A stretch of DNA of 64,000 nt from PALSA-612 sp963711315 (GTDB lineage Bacteria; Actinomycetota; Thermoleophilia; Gaiellales; Gaiellaceae): assembly GCA_963711315.1 (NCBI GenBank), contig CAVQDQ010000005.1:62001-126000 (forward strand). Reading direction: 5' to 3'. This document shows positions 42,969-52,514 of this stretch, piece by piece. The notes beneath the pieces were generated by a model that worked only from the letters and a program-made list of their open reading frames with translations, was not told the DNA's origin and made no database searches. The position numbers and the translations under genes were made by a program. The first letter of the stretch is position 1; each line of letters starts with the position of its first letter.

Positions 42969-44783
42969 AAGCAGTTCTCTGACGGCCGCCGCAATCGCCT
43001 CGGCGTCGATGCCCGCGGCTCTCATGAGGTCGGCCGGTTTGCCCGACCGAGGCATGCCCGACACGGCAAGCTTCTTCACGCGTGGGCTCGCGCCGGCTTC
43101 GGCCAGGGCGCCGAGCACGGCGTCGCCGAGCCCTCCCTCCGGCCAGTGATCCTCGACGGTCACGAGCCGCTCGCCCGCCTCGAGTAGCGGCTTCGTATCG
43201 ATCGGCTTGATCGAGTAGGCGTCGATCACGCGGACCGAGATTCCGTCGCCGGCGAGCGTGTCGGCCGCTTTCAGAGCCTCGTGGACGGTGATTCCGGCGG
43301 CAACGACCGCCACGCCGTCCGAATCAGACGAACGCAGGACGCGGCTGCCGCCGATCTCGAACTGGTCGTCCGGCCTGTAGATCACGGGCGTCGCCGGCCG
43401 CAGCGTGCGGAGGTACGAAATGCCCTCCAGGTCGGCCATCGCCGCGACGAGCTTCGCGGTCTGGTTCGCGTCACAGGGGTGTAGCACGGTCGACCCGTGG
43501 ACGGCGCGCAGCATCGCGATGTCCTCCAGCGCCATCTGCGAAGGGCCGTCTTCGCCGATCGAGACGCCCGCGTGCGAGCCCGAGAGACACATGGTCGCGC
43601 GGCTGATCGCCGCCATGCGTACGAAGTCGTAGGCGCGACTGAGGAAGGCGGCGAAGGTCGAAGCGAAGGGCCGCCAGCCCCGTGCCTGGAGTCCGACCGC
43701 TGCGGCGACCATCTGCTGCTCGGCGATGTACATCTCGAAGTAGCGCTCGGGATGCGCCTTGGCGAAGATCTCGGCGAAGGTCGAGTTCGAGACCTCACCG
43801 TCGACGGCGACGACATCGCCCCGCGCCGCGCCGACGGCCGCCAGCGCTTCACCGTACGCCTTGCGCGTCGCCACCTCCTCGCCGAGCTCGTAGCGAGGCA
43901 GCTCGAGCGGCCCCGTATCGAACTGGTGCGGCTCCCCGGGGTCGGGCAGCCTCGGCTCGAGACGCAGATTGCGGACGCCGCCCAGCTCGGCGATCGCCGC
44001 CTCGGGGTCGTCGAGCGGCTTGCCGTGCCAGCCGTTCTTGTCCTCGACGGCCGCCACGCCCTTGCCCTTGAGCGTGCTCGCGAAGATCGCCGTCGGCCGA
44101 CCGGTCAGCGCCTCCGCATCCTTGTATGCCTTGTCGATCTCGTCGACGTCGTGACCGTCGATCTCGATCGCGTGCCAACCGAACGCTCGCGCGCGCTCGG
44201 CTAGCACACCGGTGTCACGCCCGACCATCGTCTCTCCGCGCTGGCCGAGGCGGTTGACGTCTACGACGGCCGTCAGGTTGTCGAGGGCGTAGTGCGAGGC
44301 GTGCTCGAACGCCTCCCACATCGATCCCTCGGCGAGCTCGGAGTCTCCACAGAGCACCCAGACGCGATAGGGAAGCCGGTCGAGGTACCTGCCCGCGATG
44401 GCCATGCCGACGCCGATCGGCAGGCCCTGGCCGAGTGAGCCGGTGGCGACATCGACCCACGGCAGCACGGGGGTGGGGTGGCCCTCCAGCGGCGAGCCGA
44501 ACTGCCGGTAGCCGGCGAAGTCGTCCTCGGAGATGACACCCGCAGCACGGAAGATCGCGTAGAGCAGCGTCGACGCGTGGCCCTTGGAGAAGACGAGGCG
44601 GTCGTTGGTCGCGGCCTTCGGGCTCGCCCAGTCGTAACGGAGGTGACTGTCCACGAGCACCGCCATGAGATCTGCCGCGGACATGCCTGAAGTCGGATGG
44701 CCCGAGCCGGCAATGGCGCTCGGCCGGATCGAGTCGACGCGTAGCTGCTGCCCCAGCTCCCGCCAGCGCTCACTCGGAGTCAT
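42966..44783 (-). CDS. tkt: Transketolase
   Basis: Thiamine-diphosphate enzyme moving two-carbon units in the pentose phosphate pathway. It has 605 residues, somewhat shorter than the usual 660. N-terminal TPP domain: AIAGSGHPTSGMSAADLMAV, LPIGVGMAIAGRYLDRLP, CGDSELAEGSMWEAFEHASH. Middle domain: MYIAEQQMVAAAVGLQARGW with the catalytic Glu, FLSRAYDFVRMAAIS. C-terminal domain: VTVEDHWPEGGLGDAV. TACGTT ends six bases before the ATG. Divergent from tal-pgi-gnd, so one intergenic site serves both arms of the pathway. Its stop lies at the palindromic element. Confidence 0.95.
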   Translation of the reverse strand: MTPSERWRELGQQLRVDSIRPSAIAGSGHPTSGMSAADLMAVLVDSHLRYDWASPKAATNDRLVFSKGHASTLLYAIFRAAGVISEDDFAGYRQFGSPLEGHPTPVLPWVDVATGSLGQGLPIGVGMAIAGRYLDRLPYRVWVLCGDSELAEGSMWEAFEHASHYALDNLTAVVDVNRLGQRGETMVGRDTGVLAERARAFGWHAIEIDGHDVDEIDKAYKDAEALTGRPTAIFASTLKGKGVAAVEDKNGWHGKPLDDPEAAIAELGGVRNLRLEPRLPDPGEPHQFDTGPLELPRYELGEEVATRKAYGEALAAVGAARGDVVAVDGEVSNSTFAEIFAKAHPERYFEMYIAEQQMVAAAVGLQARGWRPFASTFAAFLSRAYDFVRMAAISRATMCLSGSHAGVSIGEDGPSQMALEDIAMLRAVHGSTVLHPCDANQTAKLVAAMADLEGISYLRTLRPATPVIYRPDDQFEIGGSRVLRSSDSDGVAVVAAGITVHEALKAADTLAGDGISVRVIDAYSIKPIDTKPLLEAGERLVTVEDHWPEGGLGDAVLGALAEAGASPRVKKLAVSGMPRSGKPADLMRAAGIDAEAIAAAVRELL

Positions 44784-44788
44784 GGGTG

Positions 44789-44795
44789 TAACGTA
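44789..44795. promoter_or_regulatory. Overlapping divergent -10 boxes for tkt and tal
   Basis: Minus strand TACGTT (44795-44790) is six bases from the tkt ATG at 44783; plus strand TAACGT (44789-44794) is eight bases from the tal ATG at 44803. Only 19 bp separate the two start codons, so both mRNAs must be leaderless or nearly so. Confidence 0.5.
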
Positions 44796-44802
44796 ACGCC
44801 AG

Positions 44803-45900
44803 ATGCCCGAATCGCGCCTGCATCAGCTGTCGGCGCTCGGACAGAGCGTGTGGATCGACTTCCTCTCCCGCGATCTCCTGGAAACGGGAGCGCTGGAGCG
44901 GATGATGCGAGACGACGCCGTCTCGGGCGTCACTTCCAACCCGACCATCTTCCAGAAGGCGATGGCGGAGGGCACACGCTACGACGAGCAGCTGCGGGAG
45001 TTGAACCATGCGGATCCGCGAGACGCGTTCTTCGAGCTGGCCGCGCGGGACGTTGGCAACGCATGCGACCTGATGCGCAGCGTCTGGGACGGCGGAGCCG
45101 GCCTGCGCGGCTACGTCTCCATCGAGGTCGACCCGACGCTGGCCTACGACACGGATGGGTCGCGGGAGCAGGCGCAGCAGCTGCATCAGCAGATCGAACG
45201 GCCGAACCTCTACGTGAAGATCCCGGGCACTGAGCCTGGCCTGCCGGCGATCGAGGACATGATCGCCGCGGGACGCTCGATCAACGTGACGCTCATCTTC
45301 TCGCTCGCGCGGCACCGCGAAGTCATGGACGCATACATCCGCGGCATCGAGCGTCTCGTTGCCGACGGGGGCGATCCCACCCACGTCAGCTCCGTCGCGA
45401 GCTACTTCGTCTCGCGGGTCGACACCGAGGCCGATCAGCGCCTCGACGCGCTCGGCCGCGAGGACCTGAAGGGCAAGCTCGCCGTCGCCAACGCGAAGCT
45501 CGCCTACCGCAACTGGAAGGAGACCTTCGCGGGTGACCGGTGGGCGCCGCTCGAGGCCGCCGGGGCGTCGAAGCAGTGGTGTCTATGGGCGTCCACCTCC
45601 ACGAAGAACCCGGACTACCGCGACGTGCTCTACGTGGAATCGCTGATCGGTCCGCAGACGATCAACACGATGCCGGAGGAGACGATCGTCGCCTTCCAGG
45701 AGCACGGCGAGGTGGCGCTGGCGCTCGAGCAAGGTGTCGAGGAGGCAGCGGAGCTCTTCGACCAGCTGGCCGAAGCCGGCATCGACTACGACGACGTCAC
45801 TGACACGCTGGAGCGCGAAGGCGTGGAGAAGTTCTCCGACTCGTTTGCCGAGGCGCTCCAGGGGATTCGGCAGAAGCAGGGAGCACTCAGCACTGCCTGA
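44803..45900 (+). CDS. tal: Transaldolase
   Basis: Transfers dihydroxyacetone between sugar phosphates. It has 365 residues, the actinobacterial/cyanobacterial length. The N-terminus is LHQLSALGQSVWIDFLSRDL, then GVTSNPTIFQKAM; the Schiff-base Lys lies in NLYVKIPGTEPGLPAIEDMI; later NVTLIFSLARHREVMDAYIR and SVASYFVSRVDTEADQRL. Its last codons overlap the beginning of pgi in another frame. In several bacteria these two proteins are one fused chain. First gene of tal-pgi-gnd. Confidence 0.95.
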   Translation: MPESRLHQLSALGQSVWIDFLSRDLLETGALERMMRDDAVSGVTSNPTIFQKAMAEGTRYDEQLRELNHADPRDAFFELAARDVGNACDLMRSVWDGGAGLRGYVSIEVDPTLAYDTDGSREQAQQLHQQIERPNLYVKIPGTEPGLPAIEDMIAAGRSINVTLIFSLARHREVMDAYIRGIERLVADGGDPTHVSSVASYFVSRVDTEADQRLDALGREDLKGKLAVANAKLAYRNWKETFAGDRWAPLEAAGASKQWCLWASTSTKNPDYRDVLYVESLIGPQTINTMPEETIVAFQEHGEVALALEQGVEEAAELFDQLAEAGIDYDDVTDTLEREGVEKFSDSFAEALQGIRQKQGALSTA

Positions 45901-47223
45901 GCTCGACCCCGGCGAGCTTCTCGAAAGGATCTGGGAGCGCGACCCGACAGTCTGGACGGGACGCGACGAGGCACATTGGCTCGGCTGGCTCGACGAGCCG
46001 CTGCGCATGCTCCAGCGCTCTGGAGAGCTCGCGCGCCTCGTGGAGGCCGAGCGCAGCGAGCGCGTCATCGTTTGCGGCATGGGTGGCTCGAGCCTGGCGC
46101 CACTGGTCCTCGGACGGGCTTACGGCGCACCGCTGGAGGTGCTTGACACGACGCACCCGGCTGCGCTCCGCAGGCTCGAGGTCGACGGGTCGCTCTTTGT
46201 CATCTCGTCGAAGTCGGGCTCGACGGTGGAGACGCGCTGCCACTTCGACCACCTCTGGGACCGTACTGGCAAGCGCTCCGGCGGCTTCCTCGTCATCACC
46301 GACCCGGGCTCGTCGCTCGAGCAGCTGGCGAAGAAGCGCGGCGTCCAGGCCGTCGCCGGGGAGCCGACGATCGGCGGGCGCTACTCGGCGCTGTCGGTCT
46401 TCGGGCTCGTCCCCGCGGTGCTGGCGGGTGTAGACGTCGGCGGGCTGCTCGCGCGTGCGGAGGAGATGCACGACGCCTGTCGCCTTGCCGATGGGAATCC
46501 CGGCCTCGAGCTCGGCCTGGCGCTGGGCGCGGGCTGGGAGCAGGGGCGCGACAAGGTCGTCTTCGAGAATCCGGGCGGCTTCGGGTTGTGGCTCGAGCAG
46601 CTGATCGCCGAATCGACGGGCAAGGAGGGTCGGGGGCTGGTGCCCGTAGCGGGGGAATCCGCGGACGGCACCGATCGGCAGCACGTCGAGATCGACATCT
46701 CAGGGCCGGCCGACCTTGGCGCCGAGTTCTTCCGCTTCGAGCTGGCGACGGCGGTCGTCGGCGCCATCCTCGGAGTCAACCCATTCGACCAGCCCGACGT
46801 CGAGGAGGCGAAGCAGCGGACGCGCTCGATCCTCGATTCCGGCCACGTGCCGGAGCTCGCCATGGACGACGGTATCGACCGGCTGCTGGCCGGCGTCCGG
46901 CACGGGGACTACGTTGCGATTCAGGCGTTCATCGATCCCGAGCGCGAGCGCGAGCTCGAGCCTCTCGTCGAACAGGCCCGCGCCACCGGCTGCGTCGTCA
47001 CGGTGGGCCTCGGCCCACGCTACCTCCACTCCACGGGACAGCTCCACAAGGGCGGGCCGCCGACCGGGCATTTCATCCAGGTCGTGGACGACCTGGGCAA
47101 GGACGTGTCCATCCCGAAGCGGAAGTTCGGCTTCCGACGCCTCATCGAGGCGCAGGCTGCGGGAGACTACGAGGCCCTGAAGGCGCGCGGGCGTCCCGTC
47201 GTTCGCGTCAAACTGGAGGACTT

Positions 47224-47227
<4 letters not shown>
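45893..47227 (+). CDS. pgi: Glucose-6-phosphate isomerase
   Basis: Interconverts glucose-6-P and fructose-6-P. About 444 residues: VIVCGMGGSSLAPLVLGRAY, the sugar-phosphate loop FVISSKSGSTVETRCHFDHL, GRYSALSVFGLVPAVLAGVD, and the catalytic His region STGQLHKGGPPTGHF. It is the short form found in tal-pgi fusions. No ATG, GTG or TTG precedes the conserved start; the frame is open back into tal. I placed the start at CTG 45893, with AGGGAG nine bases upstream, overlapping the tal stop. An alternative is that tal and pgi are one protein split here by a one-base shift. The stop overlaps gnd (ATGA). Confidence 0.85.
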
Positions 47228-48111
<884 letters not shown>

Positions 48112-48142
48112 CATCGCAGCCGGCCGGCGCCGTATAGGAGGC

Positions 48143-48646
48143 GTGCGGTTGGCGGAGACGAGCTTCGCTCAGGTCGCCGAGGAGCACCTCGACGCGGTCT
48201 ACGCCTTCCTGCTCTACCTGACGGGAGACCGAGCCGTGGCCGAGGATCTGACCGGAGAGACATTCGAGCGAGCACTGACCCGCTGGCGCCGCTTCGATCC
48301 CCGCCGTGGGACGGCGAAGACGTGGTTGTGCCAGCTCGCGCGGTCGGCGGCGCTCGACCACTTCCGCTCCGAGTCGCGCCGCAAGCGGCGGGAGGAGACC
48401 TACGCGCTGCAAGACCTGGCTCCGAGCCACGACGTGTTCGGCGAAAGTCTCTCCCCGGAGCTGGAGGCGGCGCTGCACAGCCTGTCGCCCGGCGAGCGCG
48501 AGGTGATCGCCCTGCGCGTCATCTGCGAGCTCGACGGGGATACCGCCGCCCGCGTGCTCGGCATCAGCCGGACCGCTTGCTCGACGCGGCTCAGCCGCGC
48601 CTTGCGCAAGCTCGAGGAGAAAGTGAGGGACGATGTCCTCGCCTGA
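48143..48646 (+). CDS. ECF-type RNA polymerase sigma factor
   Basis: 167 residues, GTG start 48143 after the ribosome binding site TAGGAG. Region 2 is LDAVYAFLLYLTGDRAVAED with TFERALTRWRRFDPRRGTAK; region 4 is LSPGEREVIALRVICELDGD with the helix-turn-helix AARVLGISRTACSTRLSRAL. The stop overlaps the DUF4349 gene by 14 bp, and the membrane protein encoded there is a plausible cognate regulator, as usual for ECF factors. The target promoter is unknown. Confidence 0.9.
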   Translation: MRLAETSFAQVAEEHLDAVYAFLLYLTGDRAVAEDLTGETFERALTRWRRFDPRRGTAKTWLCQLARSAALDHFRSESRRKRREETYALQDLAPSHDVFGESLSPELEAALHSLSPGEREVIALRVICELDGDTAARVLGISRTACSTRLSRALRKLEEKVRDDVLA

Positions 48647-49592
48647 GAACCCACCGATCGACGAGCAGTTCGAAGGGCTCGTGAACCAGCTTCGCGCCGC
48701 CCGGCCGGAGGCGCCCGAGTCGCTGCGCCGGCGGGTGGCAGCGATCTCCGCGCGACCTGCCGCGCCGCCCAGACGAAGGCTGCGCGTCACGTGGGTGCTC
48801 GCTCCGGCCGCGGCCGCTCTGGCCGCGGGCGCGATCGCCGTCGGCGTGTTGTCGAACGGTGACGACTCGGGGCCAATCGTCACGACGTTCGAGGCGGAGC
48901 GGGCGAGCACGGAGTCGCTGGACTCGGCCGGGATCGCCGCCGCCAAGCAGGCGCCGATCGCGCCGGCCCCGCGCGCTCAGCTCTATTCGGCCGAGATCAC
49001 GCTTCGCGTCAAGGATCTCTCCGACACGACCCAGGATGCCCTTCGCCAGACGCGGGCGCTTGGCGGCTACGTACGCAGCGTCGATTACGGAGAGGGCGAC
49101 GGGGAAGGCACAGCGCGGCTCGTCTTGCGTGTACCGATCGATCGCGTGCAGACCGCGATCGTCCGCTACTCCGAGCTGGGCACGATCCTCGACCAACACG
49201 TGTCGGTGCGAGACGTACAGCAGCGGCTCGACCTCCGCTTCAAGCGCATCGCCGAGTTGCGGCGCGTGATTCCGACTCTGTCCGGCGACGAGCTGGCAGC
49301 TGCGCAAGCCGAGCTGGAGGCGCTCCAAACGGCGCAGCGGCGCGAACGGCGGCAGGCGAGCTTTGCGACGGCGTCGCTCAACCTGACGACGAAGGACGCC
49401 GTGGCCGTGCCGATCGAGCCCGGGAGGATCCAGCGGGCGCTCGAGCGCGCCGCCGACGTGCTCGCGGCCGAGACGGTGGCGGTCGTCTACACGGCCGTCG
49501 TCGCCGCTCCCTTCATCCTGCTCGGCGTGGTGCTCGCGGTCGCCGTCCGGGGGGCCCGCCGCCGCGCGGACCGCCGCCTCCTCGGCTACTAG
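48633..49592 (+). CDS. DUF4349 membrane protein, possible anti-sigma factor
   Basis: 319 residues. A short cytosolic N-terminus (PPIDEQFEGLVNQLRAARPE), a membrane helix (about 52-73, VLAPAAAALAAGAIAVGVLS), then an extracytoplasmic DUF4349 domain (YSAEITLRVKDLSDTTQDAL, GGYVRSVDYG, LRVPIDRVQTAI), a coiled coil, and a second C-terminal helix (VYTAVVAAPFILLGVVLAVA) with a basic tail. The overlap with the ECF sigma gene suggests it holds the sigma factor at the membrane, but no zinc anti-sigma motif is present. Its TAG shares CTAG with the small convergent gene. Confidence 0.8.
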   Translation: MSSPENPPIDEQFEGLVNQLRAARPEAPESLRRRVAAISARPAAPPRRRLRVTWVLAPAAAALAAGAIAVGVLSNGDDSGPIVTTFEAERASTESLDSAGIAAAKQAPIAPAPRAQLYSAEITLRVKDLSDTTQDALRQTRALGGYVRSVDYGEGDGEGTARLVLRVPIDRVQTAIVRYSELGTILDQHVSVRDVQQRLDLRFKRIAELRRVIPTLSGDELAAAQAELEALQTAQRRERRQASFATASLNLTTKDAVAVPIEPGRIQRALERAADVLAAETVAVVYTAVVAAPFILLGVVLAVAVRGARRRADRRLLGY

Positions 49593-49702
49593 CCGTAGAC
49601 GACGAGGATCGCGATCACTGCCGTCAGCACGAGCAGCGCGAGCGAGAATCCAAACAGCCACAGGCCCAGGACGACGTTCTTGCGCTCGAGCTCGGGCTCC
49701 AC
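49589..49702 (-). CDS. 37-residue single-pass membrane protein of the oxidase operon
   Basis: Reads VEPELERKNVVLGLWLFGFS followed by LALLVLTAVIAILVVYG and TAG: a charged N-terminus and one long helix. The GTG at 49702 follows the ctaB stop with no gap (TGA-GTG), so it is the last gene of ctaC-ctaD-ctaB. Size and shape recall the one-helix accessory subunits of haem-copper oxidases (for example subunit IIa of the Thermus ba3 enzyme), but the sequence is not recognisably one of them. The stop shares CTAG with DUF4349. Confidence 0.7.
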   Translation of the reverse strand: MEPELERKNVVLGLWLFGFSLALLVLTAVIAILVVYG

Positions 49703-50881
49703 TCAGATCACCACCGGGTCGATAGCTGCGGCGACGAAGATCAGGGCGAGGTAGAGCAGCGAGTAGTGGAAGAGCGCCGACGCACGGGCGGGCTGGATCG
49801 ACCGCCGTAGCCGTACTGCCAGCCAGAGGAAGACGGCGCCGAGCCCGAGCGCTGCTCCGAGATACAGGGTGCCGAACCAGCCGAGGGCGAACGGCACGAC
49901 GGTGAAGCCCACGAGCGCCACCGAGTAGAGCACGATCTGCCTGGCCGTCTCGGCGTCGCCCCGCACGACGGGCAGCATGGGAATCCCGGCCGCCGCGTAG
50001 TCGCGCTTGATGAGCAGCGCCAGCGCCCAGAAGTGCGGGGGCGTCCAGAGGAAGACGATCAGGAAGAGCGCGAGCGCCGGCAATGCGAGCGAGCCGGTAG
50101 CTGCAGCCCAGCCGACGAGCGGTGGCACCGCGCCCGCTGCGCCGCCGATGACGATGTTCTGCGGCGTCGAGCGCTTGAGCCAGCCGGTGTAGACGAGCAC
50201 GTAGAAGAGGTTGCCGACGAGGGCGAGCATGGCCGTCAAGACATTTACGGTCCCCGCGAGCAGGGTGAAGGAGAGCGCCGACAACGCGAGGCCAAACTCC
50301 AGCGCGTGCTCGGCCGAGAGGCGCTCCGCCGCGACGGGACGCCGGCGCGTCCGCTTGCCCATCAGCCTGTCGATGTCCCGGTCGAGCACGTGGTTCAGCG
50401 CGCTCGCCCCGCCGCACGCGAGGGCGAGCCCGACCATGGCAGCGACGGTGACATCCCAGGGCGGCAGCCCGCCGGCGCCTGCGACGAGGCCGCAGAAGCC
50501 CGTGACCAGCAGCAGTGACATGATGCGCGGCTTCGTGAGCGCCACGTAGTCGCGCACTGCGCCGAACGGCGCCCGGCGCTCCCGGTGCACGAGCGCCGCC
50601 AGTACGACCGCAGCCGCCAGCGCAGCCGCGGCCAGGGCGAGGTGGATAGCCGGAGCCGTCACGAGAGCCGCAACGCCGAACAGCCCGAGCGCACCTACCG
50701 CATACGGCAGCAACGGGCGGTGGCGCAGCCAGGCGCCGATCACGAGCGCCGTCAGTGGAGGCAACGCCAGCGCTGCGAGAACGTCGTGGGTCGTGCCGAG
50801 CGCGGCGGCGCCGGAGACGACAGCCAGCAGTACCGCCGCCGCAGCCCACAGCGACAGCAATCTCAACCAGGGGCTAGCCAC
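49703..50881 (-). CDS. ctaB: Haem O synthase with CtaA-like N-terminal membrane domain
   Basis: Farnesylates protohaem for the oxidase. It has 392 residues. The C-terminal two thirds (about 125-390) is the UbiA/CtaB prenyltransferase: FGAVRDYVALTKPRIMSLLL, the Asp-rich site ALNHVLDRDIDRLMGKRTRR, GWLKRSTPQNIVIGGAAGAV, and LWTPPHFWALALLIKRDYAA. The first about 115 residues form four helices with GTTHDVLAALALPPLTALVI, reminiscent of half a CtaA (haem A synthase) bundle, so it may be a partial CtaA-CtaB fusion. The GTG at 50881 overlaps the ctaD end by 8 bp. Confidence 0.9.
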   Translation of the reverse strand: MASPWLRLLSLWAAAAVLLAVVSGAAALGTTHDVLAALALPPLTALVIGAWLRHRPLLPYAVGALGLFGVAALVTAPAIHLALAAAALAAAVVLAALVHRERRAPFGAVRDYVALTKPRIMSLLLVTGFCGLVAGAGGLPPWDVTVAAMVGLALACGGASALNHVLDRDIDRLMGKRTRRRPVAAERLSAEHALEFGLALSALSFTLLAGTVNVLTAMLALVGNLFYVLVYTGWLKRSTPQNIVIGGAAGAVPPLVGWAAATGSLALPALALFLIVFLWTPPHFWALALLIKRDYAAAGIPMLPVVRGDAETARQIVLYSVALVGFTVVPFALGWFGTLYLGAALGLGAVFLWLAVRLRRSIQPARASALFHYSLLYLALIFVAAAIDPVVI

Positions 50882-52514
50882 GCCGTGTCTCCTCCAGGCG
50901 AATTCGCAGGTCACGGAGCGGGCGCGGGCTAGACACGTACGGCACCGGCTCCGTCCAGTTCTCGGGCGGCGGGGGTGATGTCGCGAACCATTCGAGCGTG
51001 TTGCCCTCCCACGGGTCGTTGCCCACACGCGCGTATCGTCGTGACCGCAGTACGTTCACTGCGAAGACCACGATAGCCGCGGCCATGAGGAAGGCGCCGA
51101 TCGTGGACAGGCGGTTGTAGATCTCCCACGCTCCGCCCTCGGAGTACGTGTAGATCCGCCGCGGCATCCCAAGTAGCCCGAGGAAGTGCTGCGGCATGAA
51201 GGCGAGGTTGAAGCCGGCGAACATCAGCCAGAAATGCCACTTGCCGAGCCGTTCGTCGAGGCGGCGGCCGAACATCTTCGGCCACCAGTAGTACAGGCCC
51301 GCGAAGATCCCGAACATCGCGCCGCCGAAGAGCGTGTAGTGGAAGTGCGCGACGACGAAGTACGTGTCGTGCAGCTGCCAGTCGACAGGATATGCCGCCA
51401 CGAAGATGCCGGTCAGCCCGCCGATCACGAACAGCGCGATCAGGCCGAGCGCGAACAGCATCGGCGTGTCGAACGAGATGTTCCCCCGCCACAGCGTCGC
51501 CAGCCAGTTGAGGATCTTGATCCCTGTCGGCACGGCGACGAGGAATGACGCGATCATGAAGAAGCTGTTGAGGCCGGTGCCGTAGCCGACCGTGAACAGG
51601 TGGTGCGCCCAGACGAGCATCCCCGCGAACGCGATGCCGAGCGTGGAGAACGCGATCGCGGCGTAGCCGAAGATCGGCTTGCGCGCGAAGACGGGAATCA
51701 CCTCGGAGACGATTCCGAAGGCGGGGAGGATCATCACGTAGACCTCGGGGTGCCCGAAGAACCAGAAGACGTTCTGCCAGAGCAGCGCGTTGCCGCCCTC
51801 GTCGGGCACGAAGAAATGCGTGCCGAGCTGGCGGTCGAACAGCAGCAGCGTCAGCCCGCCCGACAGTACGGGCAGGATGAGGATCAGCATCAGCGCGTAC
51901 GTGAAGATCGCCCAGATGAACAGCGGCATGCGCATGAACGTCATCCCGCGCGTCCGCATGTTGAGGATCGTCACGGCGAAATTGATCGCGCCGGCGAGCG
52001 TCGACAGCGACAGGAGGTGCAGTGAGAGGATCCAGAGGTCGACACCGTTACCGGGGCTGTATTCGCGTTCCGACAGCGGCGGATACGCCGTCCAGCCCGC
52101 GCTCGACGCGCCACCCTTCGCGAAGAAGCTGCCGTAGAGCACGAGGCCGCCGAGCAGGAACAGCCAGTACGAAAGCGCGTTGAGCTTCGGGAACGCCATG
52201 TCGCGCGCGCCGATCATCAGCGGCACGAGGTAGTTGCCGAAGCCGGCGAGGATCGGCACCACGACGAGGAAGACCATGGCCGTGCCGTGCACGGTGAAGA
52301 GCTCGTTGTACTTGTCGCCGGTGATGAAGTCCTGGTTGGGGCTCGCCAGCTGGAGTCGCATCAGCAATGCCAGCAGCCCGGCTATCCCGAAGAACACGAG
52401 GCTCGTGAGGATGTAGAGGATCCCGATCCGCTTGTGGTCGGTCGTCGTCAGCCAGCTCGTGACGCGTCCCTGCTTCCAGTCGAGCGTCGGTGCGGTCTGG
52501 TCGGCGGCGGCCAT
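50874..52514 (-). CDS. ctaD: Cytochrome c oxidase subunit I
   Basis: Catalytic subunit with haem a, haem a3 and CuB; proton pump of the respiratory chain. It has 546 residues and twelve helices. Haem ligand in FTVHGTAMVFLVVVPILAGF, CuB/crosslink motif WFFGHPEVYVMILPAFGIVS with the A1-type Glu, WAHHLFTVGYG, and the haem ligands in DTYFVVAHFHYTLFGGAMFG. A-family (type A1) oxidase. The ATG follows the ctaC stop with no gap. No subunit III gene is present in this operon; it must lie elsewhere or be absent. Confidence 0.97.
   Translation of the reverse strand: MAAADQTAPTLDWKQGRVTSWLTTTDHKRIGILYILTSLVFFGIAGLLALLMRLQLASPNQDFITGDKYNELFTVHGTAMVFLVVVPILAGFGNYLVPLMIGARDMAFPKLNALSYWLFLLGGLVLYGSFFAKGGASSAGWTAYPPLSEREYSPGNGVDLWILSLHLLSLSTLAGAINFAVTILNMRTRGMTFMRMPLFIWAIFTYALMLILILPVLSGGLTLLLFDRQLGTHFFVPDEGGNALLWQNVFWFFGHPEVYVMILPAFGIVSEVIPVFARKPIFGYAAIAFSTLGIAFAGMLVWAHHLFTVGYGTGLNSFFMIASFLVAVPTGIKILNWLATLWRGNISFDTPMLFALGLIALFVIGGLTGIFVAAYPVDWQLHDTYFVVAHFHYTLFGGAMFGIFAGLYYWWPKMFGRRLDERLGKWHFWLMFAGFNLAFMPQHFLGLLGMPRRIYTYSEGGAWEIYNRLSTIGAFLMAAAIVVFAVNVLRSRRYARVGNDPWEGNTLEWFATSPPPPENWTEPVPYVSSPRPLRDLRIRLEETRRG

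Noticed and set aside
48591..50849. A 752-codon open frame on the minus strand overlapping the sigma factor, DUF4349 and ctaB genes
   Set aside because: Arg/Ala-rich shadow with no motif; true genes with clear families occupy the same DNA.
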